A stretch of DNA of 64,000 bases from VRUE01 sp963737575 (GTDB taxonomy: Bacteria; Actinomycetota; Thermoleophilia; Solirubrobacterales; 70-9): assembly GCA_963737575.1 (NCBI GenBank), contig CAVTTJ010000009.1, forward strand, positions 372,001 to 436,000, written 5' to 3'. Under the pieces are notes generated by a model. That model had not been told where the DNA came from. It saw only the letters and a list, made by a program, of their open reading frames with translations, and did not search any database. Below, one piece after another: positions 29,325-37,972 of the stretch. Made by a program: the position numbers and the translations under genes. Positions within the stretch are counted from its first letter, which is position 1; every line of letters starts with the position of its first letter.

Positions 29325-30527
29325 TCATCCACCGGTCTGCTCCATCACCTCGGCGAGGTCCTTATCGCCACGGCCGGAGAGGCAGAGGACGTCGTAGCCC
29401 TCGCCTCCTCCGTTCTCGAGGAGCCAGGCGATCGCGTGGGCGGACTCGAGCGCGGGGATGATCCCCTCGAGCCGCGCCAGCTCGCCGAAGGCGACGAGCG
29501 CGGCCGCGTCGGTGACCGAGTCGTAGGTTGCCCGACCGGTGTCGCGCAGGTGGGCATGCTCGGGGCCGACCCCCGGATAGTCGAGGCCGGCCGAGACCGA
29601 GTGGGCCTCGAGGATCTGGCCCTCCTCGTCGGCGATCACCGAGGAGAGCGAACCGTGGAGCACCCCGGTCCGCCCGGCGCCGAGCGAGGCCCCGTGGCGG
29701 CCAGTGTCGAGACCCTCCCCCGCTGCCTCGACGCCGACCAGGCCGACCTCGGCGTCCTCGATGAAGGGCGTGAAGATGCCGATCGAGTTGGAGCCTCCGC
29801 CGACGCAGGCGATGATCCGCGCCGGCAGCGCGCCCTCGGCCTCGAGAGCCTGCGCCCGGGCCTCGTCGCCGATCACCCGCTGCAGGTCGCGGACGAGGGC
29901 CGGGAACGGCGCCGGGCCGACCGCCGAGCCGATCACGTAGTGGGTCGTCTCGACGTTCGCCACCCAGTCGCGAATCGCGGCGCTGACCGCCTCCTTCAGG
30001 GTCCGGGCGCCCGCCTCGACCGGCGCGACCTCGGCCCCCAGCAGTCGCATCCGCTCGACGTTCGGGGCCTGGCGGCGGATGTCCTCGGTGCCCATGTAGA
30101 CGACGCACTCGAGGCCGAGCAGGGCGCAGGCGGTCGCGGTCGCGACCCCGTGCTGGCCGGCCCCGGTCTCGGCGATGATCCGCGGCTTGCCCATCCGCTC
30201 GGCGAGCAGGACCTGGCCGACCGCGTTGTTGATCTTGTGGGCGCCGGTGTGGGCGAGGTCCTCGCGCTTCAGGTAAACGCGGCGGCCGGCACGCTCCGAG
30301 AGCCGCTCCGCCCGGTAGAGCGGCGTCGGCCGTCCGATGAAGTCTCGGTGCAGGGCCTCGAGGCGCGCCCGGAAGGCCTCGTCCTCGCGCGCCTCGGCCC
30401 AGGCTTCGCTCAGCTCGTCGAGTGCCGCGATCAGCGTCTCAGGGACGTAGCGGCCCCCGTAGGCGCCGAATCTCTCCTCGACACTCGCCCGCGTGCTCTG
30501 CTCTCGCTCGCTCGCACTCATGATCAC
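29325..30527 (-). CDS. trpB: Tryptophan synthase beta chain
   Basis: It condenses indole with serine using pyridoxal phosphate. The PLP lysine motif HTGAHKINNAVGQ and the phosphate cradle GGGSNSIG are present; 400 residues is typical. The start may be ATG 30527 or ATG 30521 (MIM); both lie inside boundary repeat R5, which encodes the first residues MSASEREQSTRAS, a stretch with no counterpart in typical TrpB. It follows trpF with 50 bases between. Confidence 0.95.
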   Translation of the reverse strand: MIMSASEREQSTRASVEERFGAYGGRYVPETLIAALDELSEAWAEAREDEAFRARLEALHRDFIGRPTPLYRAERLSERAGRRVYLKREDLAHTGAHKINNAVGQVLLAERMGKPRIIAETGAGQHGVATATACALLGLECVVYMGTEDIRRQAPNVERMRLLGAEVAPVEAGARTLKEAVSAAIRDWVANVETTHYVIGSAVGPAPFPALVRDLQRVIGDEARAQALEAEGALPARIIACVGGGSNSIGIFTPFIEDAEVGLVGVEAAGEGLDTGRHGASLGAGRTGVLHGSLSSVIADEEGQILEAHSVSAGLDYPGVGPEHAHLRDTGRATYDSVTDAAALVAFGELARLEGIIPALESAHAIAWLLENGGGEGYDVLCLSGRGDKDLAEVMEQTGG

Positions 30528-30571
30528 CGGTTATCTCGCTCGCTCGCTTACGCGTCCGCCGCGGGCGGTTG
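30487..30571 (-). repeat. Boundary repeat copy R5, overlapping the trpB start
   Basis: On the minus strand it reads CCGCCCGCGGCGGACGCG, then GAGCGAGCGAGAT, CCGGTGATCATGAG and GCGAGCGAGCGAGAGC. This matches copy R6 (34998-35094, opposite orientation) along about 80 bases with few changes. The trpB start codons and about twelve N-terminal codons lie inside it. Confidence 0.75.
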
Positions 30572-30578
30572 CCCCCTT

Positions 30579-31209
30579 TCAGGTTATTGGCACCGCTTGC
30601 GCTGCCTCGAAGAACGCCGTCATCGCGGCGTGGTCCTTGCGGCCGGGCTCGGCCTCGACACCGCTGGCGACGTCGACCGCGTAGGGGCGCGTGACGGCAA
30701 TCGCCTCGGCGACGTTCTCGGGCCGCAGGCCGCCGGCGACGATCGCCGGGACCTCAGAGCGATGCTCGGACAGCAGGCCCCAGTCGAAGCTCTCGCCACT
30801 GCCGCCCCAGAGGCCCTTGCCGCGGCGGTCGAAGAGGTGGAAGTCGGTCCTGATGGGCCTCGGCGGCGTGGATGTCGGCGGCGCTGGCGACGTGGATCGC
30901 CTTGATCACCTTGACCCCCGTCCGCCGCGCGATCTCGGCGCAGAACGACGGTCCCTCCTCGCCGTTCAGCTGCACCATCGTCAGACCCTCGTCCTCGACC
31001 GCGCCCGCCACCTCGTCGAGCTCCGGGTTGACGAAGACGCCGACGACCTCGCACTTGCGGCGGAACGCAGCGGCGATCGCCACCGCTTCGGCCGGCTCGC
31101 AGAAGCGCGGGCTCTTCTCGTAGTGGATCAGCCCGATCGCCCAGGCGCCGAGCCTGACTCCCTCGGCGGCGTCGTCGAGATTGGTGATTCCGCAGAACTT
31201 GACTCTCAC
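30579..31209 (-). CDS. trpF: Phosphoribosylanthranilate isomerase, with an apparent one-base frameshift
   Basis: It isomerises phosphoribosylanthranilate to CdRP in tryptophan synthesis. The first frame gives VKFCGITNLDDA through HVASAADIHAAEAHQ. After an apparent surplus base in the CC pair at 30849-30850, the next frame continues TDFHLFDRRGKGLWGGSGESFDW, PAIVAGGLRPENV and VDVASGVEAEPGRKD, all classic TrpF motifs. The repaired protein is about 209 residues, the normal size. It starts with GTG at 31209, directly after the HtrA-like gene. A sequencing indel is more likely than gene loss because the rest of the trp pathway is intact. Confidence 0.9.
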
Positions 31210-31231
31210 ACGGTGAGAGTACGGGGCGCGC

Positions 31232-32452
31232 TCAGCGGGCGTTGGATTCGGCCGATTCGACCGAGGAGGGCCGGACGCCGAGGGTCACGGTGAGGGTCTT
31301 GTCACCGCCGCCGCGCACGACCTTGACTTCCATCTTTTCGCCGGGCTTGGCCGCGTTGACAAGGTTGACGACGTCTTCCATCCCCGTCACCTTCTTGCCG
31401 TTGATTTCGGTGATGATGTCGCCCCCCAGGCGCAGTTCTGCGCCTTCGATCGTCGCCGAGGTGTCGCCACCCTGGATCCCGGCTTCGTCGGCCGGGCCGC
31501 CGCTGACGACTTCGGAGACGAGGACGCCTTCGGAGACCGGGAGCTTCAGCGCGTTGACCAGCGCGGGGCTCAGGCTGCCGCCGCTGATGCCGAGGTAGGC
31601 GTGCTTGATTTCACCGTGCTCCTCGAGTTCGCGGGCGACTTCGCGGGCCGTGTTGATCGGCACCGCGAACCCGATCCCGACGTTGCCGTCGTTGCCGGTG
31701 TTCTGGATCTGGGAGTTGATCCCGATCACCTTGCCCTCTTCGTCGATCAGCGGGCCGCCGGAGTTGCCCGGGTTGATCGCGGCGTCGGTCTGGATCACAT
31801 GCGAGATCGAGAAGCCATTCGGGGCTTGGATCTGGCGCTGGAGGGCCGAGACGATGCCGCTGGTCACCGTGCGGTCGAGTCCGAACGGGTTCCCGATCGC
31901 GACCACGGGGTCGCCGACTTCGACCTTCGATGAGTCACCGAGGGTCAGCGGATGCAGTTCGTCTTCGGGCGCGTTGACCTTGATCAGCGCGACATCGGTG
32001 GCCGGGTCGGTCCCGACGACTTCGGCCGTGTACTCCTTGTCGGAGGCGCCGAGTTTCACTTCGATCTTGTCCGCGCCTTCGACCACGTGGGCGTTGGTGA
32101 CGATGTGGCCGTCGGTGTCGATCACGAACCCGGACCCGGTCGCGGTGCCTCCCCCCTGTTCTTCGGGAAGGCCGAACGGGCTGATTTCCTGGTGGGGCTT
32201 CAACTGGGAGCTGATGAAGGTGACTCCCTGGCCATCGCGGCGGTAGATCTGGTTGATCAGGTTGCCGCCGCCTTCTTCGGAGCCGCGATCGGCGATCGGG
32301 GCCGCGAGCGGCGCGCTTTCCGTTTCCGAGGTCGAGCTGTCGGCCTTCACCCAGCCGGCCGATAGCGCCAGGCAGAAGAAGAGGGCGACGATTGCGCCGC
32401 CGAGGAGGGCGGAGCCGAACGGGGTGCGGATGAAGCCTTTAGCGGTTCTCAT
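31232..32452 (-). CDS. HtrA/DegP-like serine protease with PDZ domain, inside the trp operon
   Basis: A membrane-anchored (residues 15-35) extracytoplasmic protease. The catalytic triad is readable: H122 in TNAHVV, D153 in TDVALIK and S231 in NPGNSGGPL. A PDZ domain follows (about 300-395, LGISGGSLSPALV then GGDIITEINGKKV), which usually recognises substrate C-termini. Its 406 residues resemble mycobacterial PepD. It sits between trpC and trpF although it has no known role in tryptophan synthesis, and it uses GAA for Glu far more often than the trp genes do. Confidence 0.92.
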   Translation of the reverse strand: MRTAKGFIRTPFGSALLGGAIVALFFCLALSAGWVKADSSTSETESAPLAAPIADRGSEEGGGNLINQIYRRDGQGVTFISSQLKPHQEISPFGLPEEQGGGTATGSGFVIDTDGHIVTNAHVVEGADKIEVKLGASDKEYTAEVVGTDPATDVALIKVNAPEDELHPLTLGDSSKVEVGDPVVAIGNPFGLDRTVTSGIVSALQRQIQAPNGFSISHVIQTDAAINPGNSGGPLIDEEGKVIGINSQIQNTGNDGNVGIGFAVPINTAREVARELEEHGEIKHAYLGISGGSLSPALVNALKLPVSEGVLVSEVVSGGPADEAGIQGGDTSATIEGAELRLGGDIITEINGKKVTGMEDVVNLVNAAKPGEKMEVKVVRGGGDKTLTVTLGVRPSSVESAESNAR

Positions 32453-32535
32453 GGTGAGGAATCGTGAAGGCGACCGCTGAGACGAGTCTTAAAGCGCTCG
32501 AAAGATTCCCTAAAGATGCGAGGCCCGGTGGTGGG

Positions 32536-33342
32536 CTACGGCAAGCGGTGCTCGCGGGTGCTTTCGTCGAGGCCGGACAACTCGCGGGCCAGCGCTTCAG
32601 GGTCCGCGGAGCGCATCAACGCCTCGCCGACCAGAACCGCGTCGACCCCCACCCGCTCGAGCTCCTCGAGCTCCTCGCCGGCCGATATCCCGCTCTCTGC
32701 GACGACCGTCTTGCCGGCCGGCACATCGGGCATCAGCTCATAGGTCGTCCCCACGTCGACGGTGCCAACGTCGAGATCGCGGTTGTTGATCCCGATCACC
32801 TCGGCGTCGAGGTTCAAAGCCCGTTCGAGCTCGGCGCCGTCGTGGACCTCGACCAGGCAGTCGAGGTCGAGGCCGCGCGCCTCGTCGTAGATTGCGCGCA
32901 GCTCGCTGTCGTCCAAGACGCGGGCGATCAGGAGCACCGCGTCGGCGCCGTAGACCGCGGCCTCGTAGAGCTGGTAGGGGTCGACGATGAAGTCCTTGCG
33001 GAGGATCGGCAGATCGCAGGCCTCACGGGCGGCGCGGAGATCTTCGAGCGAGCCCCCGAAGCTCTCCTCCTCGGTGAGGATCGAGAGCGCCACGGCGCCG
33101 CCGCGCTCGTAGGCCCCCACCTGCTCTGTCAGGTTGGCGGCAGCCGCGATGTCGCCCGCGCTCGGCGAGCGACGCTTGAACTCGGCGATCACCGAAAGGC
33201 CGGGGCGGACCAGAGCCTCGTTGAACGGGCGGTCGTGACCGCGGTGTGGCAGCCTCGATTCGAGGTCCGCCTGCGGAGCCTCCCGGCGACGCTGGGCCAC
33301 CCCGTCCCGCGCCGAGGAGATGAGCTGCTCGATCATTCCCAC
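32536..33342 (-). CDS. trpC: Indole-3-glycerol phosphate synthase
   Basis: It closes the indole ring from CdRP. The TIM-barrel motifs VIAEFKRRSPSAGD, ILRKDFIVDPYQLYEA, IGINNRDLDVGTVD and VAESGI are all conserved; 268 residues is normal. It follows trpD by 15 bases in the minus-strand trp cluster. Confidence 0.95.
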   Translation of the reverse strand: MGMIEQLISSARDGVAQRRREAPQADLESRLPHRGHDRPFNEALVRPGLSVIAEFKRRSPSAGDIAAAANLTEQVGAYERGGAVALSILTEEESFGGSLEDLRAAREACDLPILRKDFIVDPYQLYEAAVYGADAVLLIARVLDDSELRAIYDEARGLDLDCLVEVHDGAELERALNLDAEVIGINNRDLDVGTVDVGTTYELMPDVPAGKTVVAESGISAGEELEELERVGVDAVLVGEALMRSADPEALARELSGLDESTREHRLP

Positions 33343-33357
33343 TGGAAGGGAGAAAGC

Positions 33358-34398
33358 CTAGTCGGTCGCATCGGCGAGCCCGGCCGTGGTCTCGACCAGG
33401 CGCTCGAGCAGCGCCGCCGCCTGACCGTCGTCGATCGCCGTTTCGGCTTTCTCGACGCCCTGGCCAAGGTTCGACGCGAGCCCGCCGACGTAGATTGCGG
33501 CGCCCGCGTTGAGGACGACGAGGTCGCGCCGCGGCCCGAGCTCGCCATCGAGCACTGCCTGCGAGGCGGCGGCGTTCTCCTCGGGGGTGCCGCCGGCGAC
33601 GTCGTCGAGATCGGCGGGGGCGAGCCCGAAATCGTCCGGCTCGACGAACCGCTCCTCGGTCCGTCCATCGGCGACGTCGATCACCCGCGTCCGTGCGGTT
33701 ATCGAGAGCTCGTCCACCCCGTCCTCGGCGCTGACGACCATCGCCCGCTCGCTGCCGAGGCCGACGAGGGCCTCGGCGATCGTCTCCTGGTAGTGGCGGT
33801 CGGAGACGCCGAGCAGCTGGCGTTCGGCGCCGGCGGGATTGGTCAGCGGACCGAGGAAGTTGAAGATCGTCCGCACCCCGAGCGCCTTGCGGGCCGGGAT
33901 GACGTGGGCCATCGCCGCGTGGTGGCGCGGCGCGTACATGAAACCGAACCCGACCTCGTCGATGCAGCGCCCGACCAGATCCGGGTCGAGCTCGATCTCG
34001 ACGCCGAGGGCTTCCAGCAGGTCGGCCGAGCCGCACCGGCTCGTCGCCGACCGGTTGCCGTGCTTGGCGACTGCGCAGCCGGCCCCGGCGGCGACCAGGG
34101 CGGCGGTCGTCGAGACGTTGAAGGTCGAGGGGCCGCCGCCGGTCCCGGCGGTGTCGACCAGGTCGTCGCGCGAGGTCGAGACCGGCGCCGCCAGCGAGCG
34201 CATCGTCCGCGCCAGGCCGACCAGCTCGGGGACCGTCTCGCCCTTCGCCCGCAGCGCGATCAGGAAGGCGGCGGTCTGCACCTCGCTGCTTCGCCCCTCC
34301 ATGATCTCGGCGAGGACCGCGGCGGCATGGTCGGCGGTCAGATGGTCACCGGCGCAGACCGCGTCGATTGCCCTCGTCAGAACCTCGTTGACGCTCAT
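33358..34398 (-). CDS. trpD: Anthranilate phosphoribosyltransferase
   Basis: It transfers phosphoribose from PRPP to anthranilate. The PRPP-binding region VDTAGTGGGPSTFNVST, KHGNRSATSRCGSADLLEALG and GPLTNPAG are conserved; 346 residues fits the family. Its start overlaps the trpG stop by four bases, so the two are coupled. Confidence 0.96.
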   Translation of the reverse strand: MSVNEVLTRAIDAVCAGDHLTADHAAAVLAEIMEGRSSEVQTAAFLIALRAKGETVPELVGLARTMRSLAAPVSTSRDDLVDTAGTGGGPSTFNVSTTAALVAAGAGCAVAKHGNRSATSRCGSADLLEALGVEIELDPDLVGRCIDEVGFGFMYAPRHHAAMAHVIPARKALGVRTIFNFLGPLTNPAGAERQLLGVSDRHYQETIAEALVGLGSERAMVVSAEDGVDELSITARTRVIDVADGRTEERFVEPDDFGLAPADLDDVAGGTPEENAAASQAVLDGELGPRRDLVVLNAGAAIYVGGLASNLGQGVEKAETAIDDGQAAALLERLVETTAGLADATD

Positions 34399-34969
34399 CC
34401 CGCCTCCCGGTTGGGCTTGAGGAAATTCTCCAGCAGATGCTTGCCCTGCGGCGTCAGAACCGACTCCGGATGGAACTGGACGCCCTCGGCGGGGAGCTCA
34501 CGGTGGCGGGCGCCCATCACGATCTCGCCGAGGCTGGCGCTGAGCTCGAGCTCGTCGGGGAGATCGGGGTCGGCGACCAGCGAGTGGTACCGGCCGGCGA
34601 CCAGGGGGCTCGGGACCCCCTCGTAGATCGCGCGCCCGTCGTGCTCGATCTCAGCGTCCTTGCCGTGGATCGGCTCGCCCTGCACGGTGCGGCCGCCGAA
34701 CGCCTCGACCATCGATTGGTGCCCGAGGCAGACGCCGAGGACGGGGTCCCCGCCTCGGCGAAGGCCCGGATCGCCTCGACCGAGATCCCGGCCTCGGCCG
34801 GCGTGCAGGGCCCCGGCGAGACGACGAGGCGGTCGGCGCCGCGCTCGAGCAGCTCGGAGACCTCGGCGCGGTCGTTGCGGACGACCTCGAGCGCGGCGCC
34901 GAGCTCACCCAGGTACTGGACGAGGTTGTAGGTGAAGCTGTCGTAGTTGTCGATGACGAGGACGCGCAT
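34395..34969 (-). CDS. trpG: Anthranilate synthase component II (glutamine amidotransferase), with an apparent frameshift
   Basis: It supplies ammonia from glutamine to TrpE. The first frame starts MRVLVIDNYDSFTYNLVQYLG (ATG at 34969) and runs through VVSPGPCTPAEAG to FAEAG. The active-site part VLGVCLGHQSMVEAFGG and the rest (RYHSLVADP, GVQFHPESVLTPQG) need the next frame. One missing base in the G/C runs at 34743-34751 reconciles them and gives about 191 residues, the normal length. All catalytic residues (Cys, His, Glu) are present after repair. Confidence 0.92.
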
Positions 34970-34997
34970 GAGATCAGCGAATAGTCTCCCGGCCGCC

Positions 34998-35094
34998 ACC
35001 CGCCCGCGGCGGACGCGGGAGCGAGCTCGCGAGGTCTCCGGTCATGATGAGCGCGAGCGAGCGAGAGCTGAGCACGCCGGCGGAATATTATTCA
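34998..35094 (+). repeat. Boundary repeat copy R6, between trpE and trpG
   Basis: It is about 97 bases in the orientation opposite to the trp genes and closely matches R5 (30487-30571). It includes an ATGATGAG-GCGAGCGAGCGAGAGC block that in this copy starts no real gene, since the frame runs antisense to trpE. It separates trpE from trpG, which are often overlapping in other bacteria. Confidence 0.7.
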
Positions 35095-36600
35095 TTCCCA
35101 GTCCGGCTGGTTGCAGGCGAGCTCGACGGCGCGGAAGACCGCCTTCGCCTTGTTGACCGACTCGTTGTACTCGTAGGCGGGCTTGGCATCGGCGACGGTG
35201 CCGCCGCCCGCCTGGACGTGGATCTCCCCGTCCTTGGCGACGACGGTGCGGATGTGGATCGCGGTGTCGAGGTCGCCGTTCCAGGAGAGGTACCCGATCG
35301 CGCCGCCGTAGCCGCAGCGCTTGACCGGCTCGAGCTCGTCGATGATCTGCATCGCGCGGACCTTGGGCGCGCCGGAGAGCGTGCCGGCGGGAAGCGCCGA
35401 GCGCAGCACGTCCATCGCGTCGACGCCCTCCCGCAGCGTTCCGGAAACCTGGCTGACGATGTGGAGGACGTGCGAGTAGGTCTCGACGATCATCAGCTCG
35501 TCGACCGAGACCGAGCCGTACTCGCAGACCCGGCCGAGGTCGTTGCGGCCGAGGTCGACCAGCATCACGTGCTCGGCCCGCTCCTTCGGGTCGTTGACGA
35601 GCCGCTCGGCGAGGCGCCGGTCCTCCTCCTCGTCGCCGCCCCGCGGGTAGGTGCCGGCAATCGGCCGCGTCTCGACACGGCGCCCGCTGACCTTCACCAG
35701 CGGCTCGGGTGAGGCGCCGGCAATCTGGAAATCGCCGAACTCGAGGAAGTACATGTAGGGAGACGGGTTGACGGCGCGGAGACCACGGTAGATCGAGAAG
35801 GCCTCGACCGGGGCCGGAGCCGAGAAGCGCTGCGAGGGGACGACCTGGAACGCGTCCCCGGCGTAGACGTACTCGACGATCCGCCCGACCGCCGCTTCGA
35901 ACTCCTCTCGCTCCATGTTCGAGGTGAACCGAGGTGGCTCGGAGATTGCCGGCCGCTCGGGCACCGGGGTGGCGCCGCGCAGCCGGCGGCGGGCCTCGGC
36001 GATCGCCTCCGCGGCCCGCCCATAGGCTGCGTCGACCCCGCCGTCCTCCTCGACGAAGGCGCAGGCGATGATCGTCAGCTCATGGCGGAGGTGGTCGAAG
36101 ACGACCAGCAGGTCGGTGACCATCAGCGCCATGTCGGGCAGCCCGAGCGGGTCTGGGTTCGGCTCGCCCAGTGGCTCGACGGTGCGGACGAGGTCGTAGC
36201 CGAAGAAGCCGACGGCGCCGCCGGCGAACGGCGGCAGGCCCTCGACCGGGGCCGGTCGGTAGCGGCCGAGCTGCTCGGCGGCGGCCGCGTAGGGATCGGG
36301 CGCCTCCCGCTCTGCGCCGTCGCTGTCCGAGAGGACCCCGTCCGCCCAGCGCAGCACCGAGCGGGGGCCGATCCCTACGAACGAGTAGCGGCCGACCTGC
36401 CCCTGCTCGGCGGACTCGAGCAGGAAGCAGGGGGCGCCCTCGGGCTCGCCGGCGCGCAGCTTCAGGAACGCCGAGACCGGCGTCTCGCAGTCGTCGACGA
36501 ACGTCGCGCGGATCGGGACGACGTTGCCCTGCCCTGCCAGCGTCCGGGCCTCCTCGAGGCTCGGCTCGAGCCGTAGCTCCGAATCAGCCGCGACGGCCAT
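35092..36600 (-). CDS. trpE: Anthranilate synthase component I
   Basis: It converts chorismate to anthranilate. The chorismate-binding domain is complete: AFQVVPSQRFSAP, PEPLVKVSGRRVETRPIAGT, ELIDDLGRND-like VMLVDLGRNDLGRVC and AGGGTVADAKPAYEYNE. An N-terminal feedback-inhibition-type domain is present. The length of 502 residues is normal. The start overlaps the end of hisIE by 17 bases, linking histidine and tryptophan genes. Confidence 0.96.
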   Translation of the reverse strand: MAVAADSELRLEPSLEEARTLAGQGNVVPIRATFVDDCETPVSAFLKLRAGEPEGAPCFLLESAEQGQVGRYSFVGIGPRSVLRWADGVLSDSDGAEREAPDPYAAAAEQLGRYRPAPVEGLPPFAGGAVGFFGYDLVRTVEPLGEPNPDPLGLPDMALMVTDLLVVFDHLRHELTIIACAFVEEDGGVDAAYGRAAEAIAEARRRLRGATPVPERPAISEPPRFTSNMEREEFEAAVGRIVEYVYAGDAFQVVPSQRFSAPAPVEAFSIYRGLRAVNPSPYMYFLEFGDFQIAGASPEPLVKVSGRRVETRPIAGTYPRGGDEEEDRRLAERLVNDPKERAEHVMLVDLGRNDLGRVCEYGSVSVDELMIVETYSHVLHIVSQVSGTLREGVDAMDVLRSALPAGTLSGAPKVRAMQIIDELEPVKRCGYGGAIGYLSWNGDLDTAIHIRTVVAKDGEIHVQAGGGTVADAKPAYEYNESVNKAKAVFRAVELACNQPDWE

Positions 36601-37192
36601 TGAGAACCTCCATCGCGGCAGCCTGCGGCACCTCGCGCGAGGCCAGCAGGACGCTGAGGTGGTAGAGGAGGTCGGCAGCCTCCTCCGCGACGCGCTCGTC
36701 GGACTCCTCGCGGGCTGCGCGCGCCACCTCCTCGGCCTCCTCCTCGACCTTCTCGCCGATCAGCTTGGGGTCATCGAGCAGTTGCACGGTGTAGCTGCCC
36801 TCGGGCCGCTCGGCGGCGCGGCTGCGAAGGGTGCGCTCGAGCACCGCGAGCGCCTCGTGGGCGACCGGTTCCGGCTCGCCCTCGATCGCCCGGTAGAAGC
36901 AGGATCGCTCCCCCGTGTGGCAGGCGGGACCGGTCGGCTCGACGAGGGCGACGATCGCGTCGCCGTCGCAGTCGTAGCGGAGCTCGCGCAGACGCAGGAT
37001 GTTGCCCGAGGTTTCGCCCTTGCGCCAGATCTCCTCCCGCGAGCGGCTGTAGAAGTGGAGCTCGCCGGTCTCGACGGTGAGGCGCAGCGACTCCTCGCTC
37101 GCGTAGGCGAGCGTCAGCACCTCGCCGCTGGCGAAATCCTGCGCGACACACGGCACCAGGCCTCGCTCGTCGAAGGTCAGCTCATCGAACAT
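36584..37192 (-). CDS. hisIE: Bifunctional phosphoribosyl-AMP cyclohydrolase / phosphoribosyl-ATP pyrophosphatase
   Basis: It catalyses steps 2 and 3 of histidine synthesis. The HisI part (about 1-110) has LTLAYASEESL, the GETSGNILRL strand and the metal-binding RYDCDGDA and GPACHTGERSCF. The HisE part (about 115-202) has KLIGEKVEEEAEEV and EAADLLYHLSVLL. The ATG at 37192 was chosen because the upstream open frame runs through a boundary repeat and tetR. The 17-base overlap with trpE makes it the head of a his-trp cluster. Confidence 0.95.
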   Translation of the reverse strand: MFDELTFDERGLVPCVAQDFASGEVLTLAYASEESLRLTVETGELHFYSRSREEIWRKGETSGNILRLRELRYDCDGDAIVALVEPTGPACHTGERSCFYRAIEGEPEPVAHEALAVLERTLRSRAAERPEGSYTVQLLDDPKLIGEKVEEEAEEVARAAREESDERVAEEAADLLYHLSVLLASREVPQAAAMEVLNGRRG

Positions 37193-37206
37193 CCGGCAAT
37201 CGTAAG

Positions 37207-37258
37207 CGCCCCCGGACGCGGGAGCGCGGGAGCGAGATCGCCGGGTGTCATTTGCGCG
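37207..37258 (+). repeat. Boundary repeat copy R7, between hisIE and tetR
   Basis: The 52 bases (CGCCCCCGGACGCGGGAGCG, a GAGCGAGATC block and CCGGGTGTCATTTGCGCG) align with the first half of R6. It fills the gap and runs into the tetR C-terminus. Confidence 0.6.
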
Positions 37259-37934
37259 CCCGCGCGGGAGCGGAGGAGGCGCGTTTTGTGGTCCGAGACT
37301 CGAGGCCGTCGTAGACCAGCGAGAGGATCTCGCCGAACAGGCCGGGGCCGACGGATGCGGGGTCGACCAGGGCCTCGCAGGCAAGGCCCTCGGCGAGCGC
37401 GATGAATGCGGTCGCGAGGTCCTCGGCCGGGAACTCGAGCCGGACGCCGGTAGTCCGGTGGCGCTCCTCGAGAGTCTCGGCGAGCGCCTCCCGCAACGCA
37501 GCCTGGCGGACGCGGTAGCGGCGGGCGAGGCGCGCGTCGCGGGTCGCCGCGGCCCAGTATTCCTGCAGGAGAAGCAGCGTCTCCCGCTGGCCGCTGATCA
37601 GCTCGGCGAGTCCGGCGCTGACGTCCGGGGCCGTCGGCCGCTCCGCGGGCGCCTTTCGGGTGATTTCCATCAGCGCCCGGGCGGGCCGATCGATCCGCTC
37701 CTCGAGCAGGGTCTGGAACAGGTCCTCCTTGCTCTTGAAGTTCCAGTAGAAGGTCCCCTTCGAGAGGCCGGCGGCAGTCACCACCTCCTCGACCGTCGCC
37801 GAGCGATAGCCCTTCGCGGCGAATATGCTCGCGGCGGCGTCGAGCAGGCGGGTGCGCGAGTCGTCGCCACCGGTCGAGGCCGGTGGGCGCCCCCGACCCC
37901 TGCGGCCACGGGGGGCGGCAGGCTCAGGCGCCAT
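37248..37934 (-). CDS. TetR family transcriptional regulator
   Basis: The N-terminal helix-turn-helix (residues about 26-72: RTLLDAAASIFAAKGYRSATVEEV, then AGLSKGTFYWNFKSKEDLF) is typical; the C-terminal ligand domain is variable. The N-terminus is a basic Arg/Gly/Pro-rich extension of about 20 residues. It is divergent from a flavin monooxygenase gene, and a perfect inverted repeat lies between them. It probably represses both genes until a hydrophobic effector binds; the effector is unknown. Confidence 0.93.
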   Translation of the reverse strand: MAPEPAAPRGRRGRGRPPASTGGDDSRTRLLDAAASIFAAKGYRSATVEEVVTAAGLSKGTFYWNFKSKEDLFQTLLEERIDRPARALMEITRKAPAERPTAPDVSAGLAELISGQRETLLLLQEYWAAATRDARLARRYRVRQAALREALAETLEERHRTTGVRLEFPAEDLATAFIALAEGLACEALVDPASVGPGLFGEILSLVYDGLESRTTKRASSAPARARK

Positions 37935-37953
37935 CTCTGGTCACTTCTGTGAT

Positions 37954-37971
37954 ATAGACCATACGGTCTAT
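37954..37971. promoter_or_regulatory. Probable TetR operator
   Basis: The sequence ATAGACC-ATAC-GGTCTAT is a perfect 7-base inverted repeat with a four-base centre. It lies 19 bases from the tetR start and ends one base before the ATG of the monooxygenase. Size and position match operators of TetR repressors controlling a divergent pair. Confidence 0.75.
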
Positions 37972-37972
37972 T

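Noticed and set aside
35044..35712. Plus-strand frame starting MMSASERE opposite trpE
   Set aside because: Its start is supplied by boundary repeat R6 and the rest is antisense to the conserved trpE gene; no domain is recognisable.
36601..37247. Tryptophan attenuator, leader peptide or T-box upstream of the his-trp cluster
   Set aside because: No run of Trp codons, no T-box core and no terminator-antiterminator pair was found; the short gap is filled by a boundary repeat.
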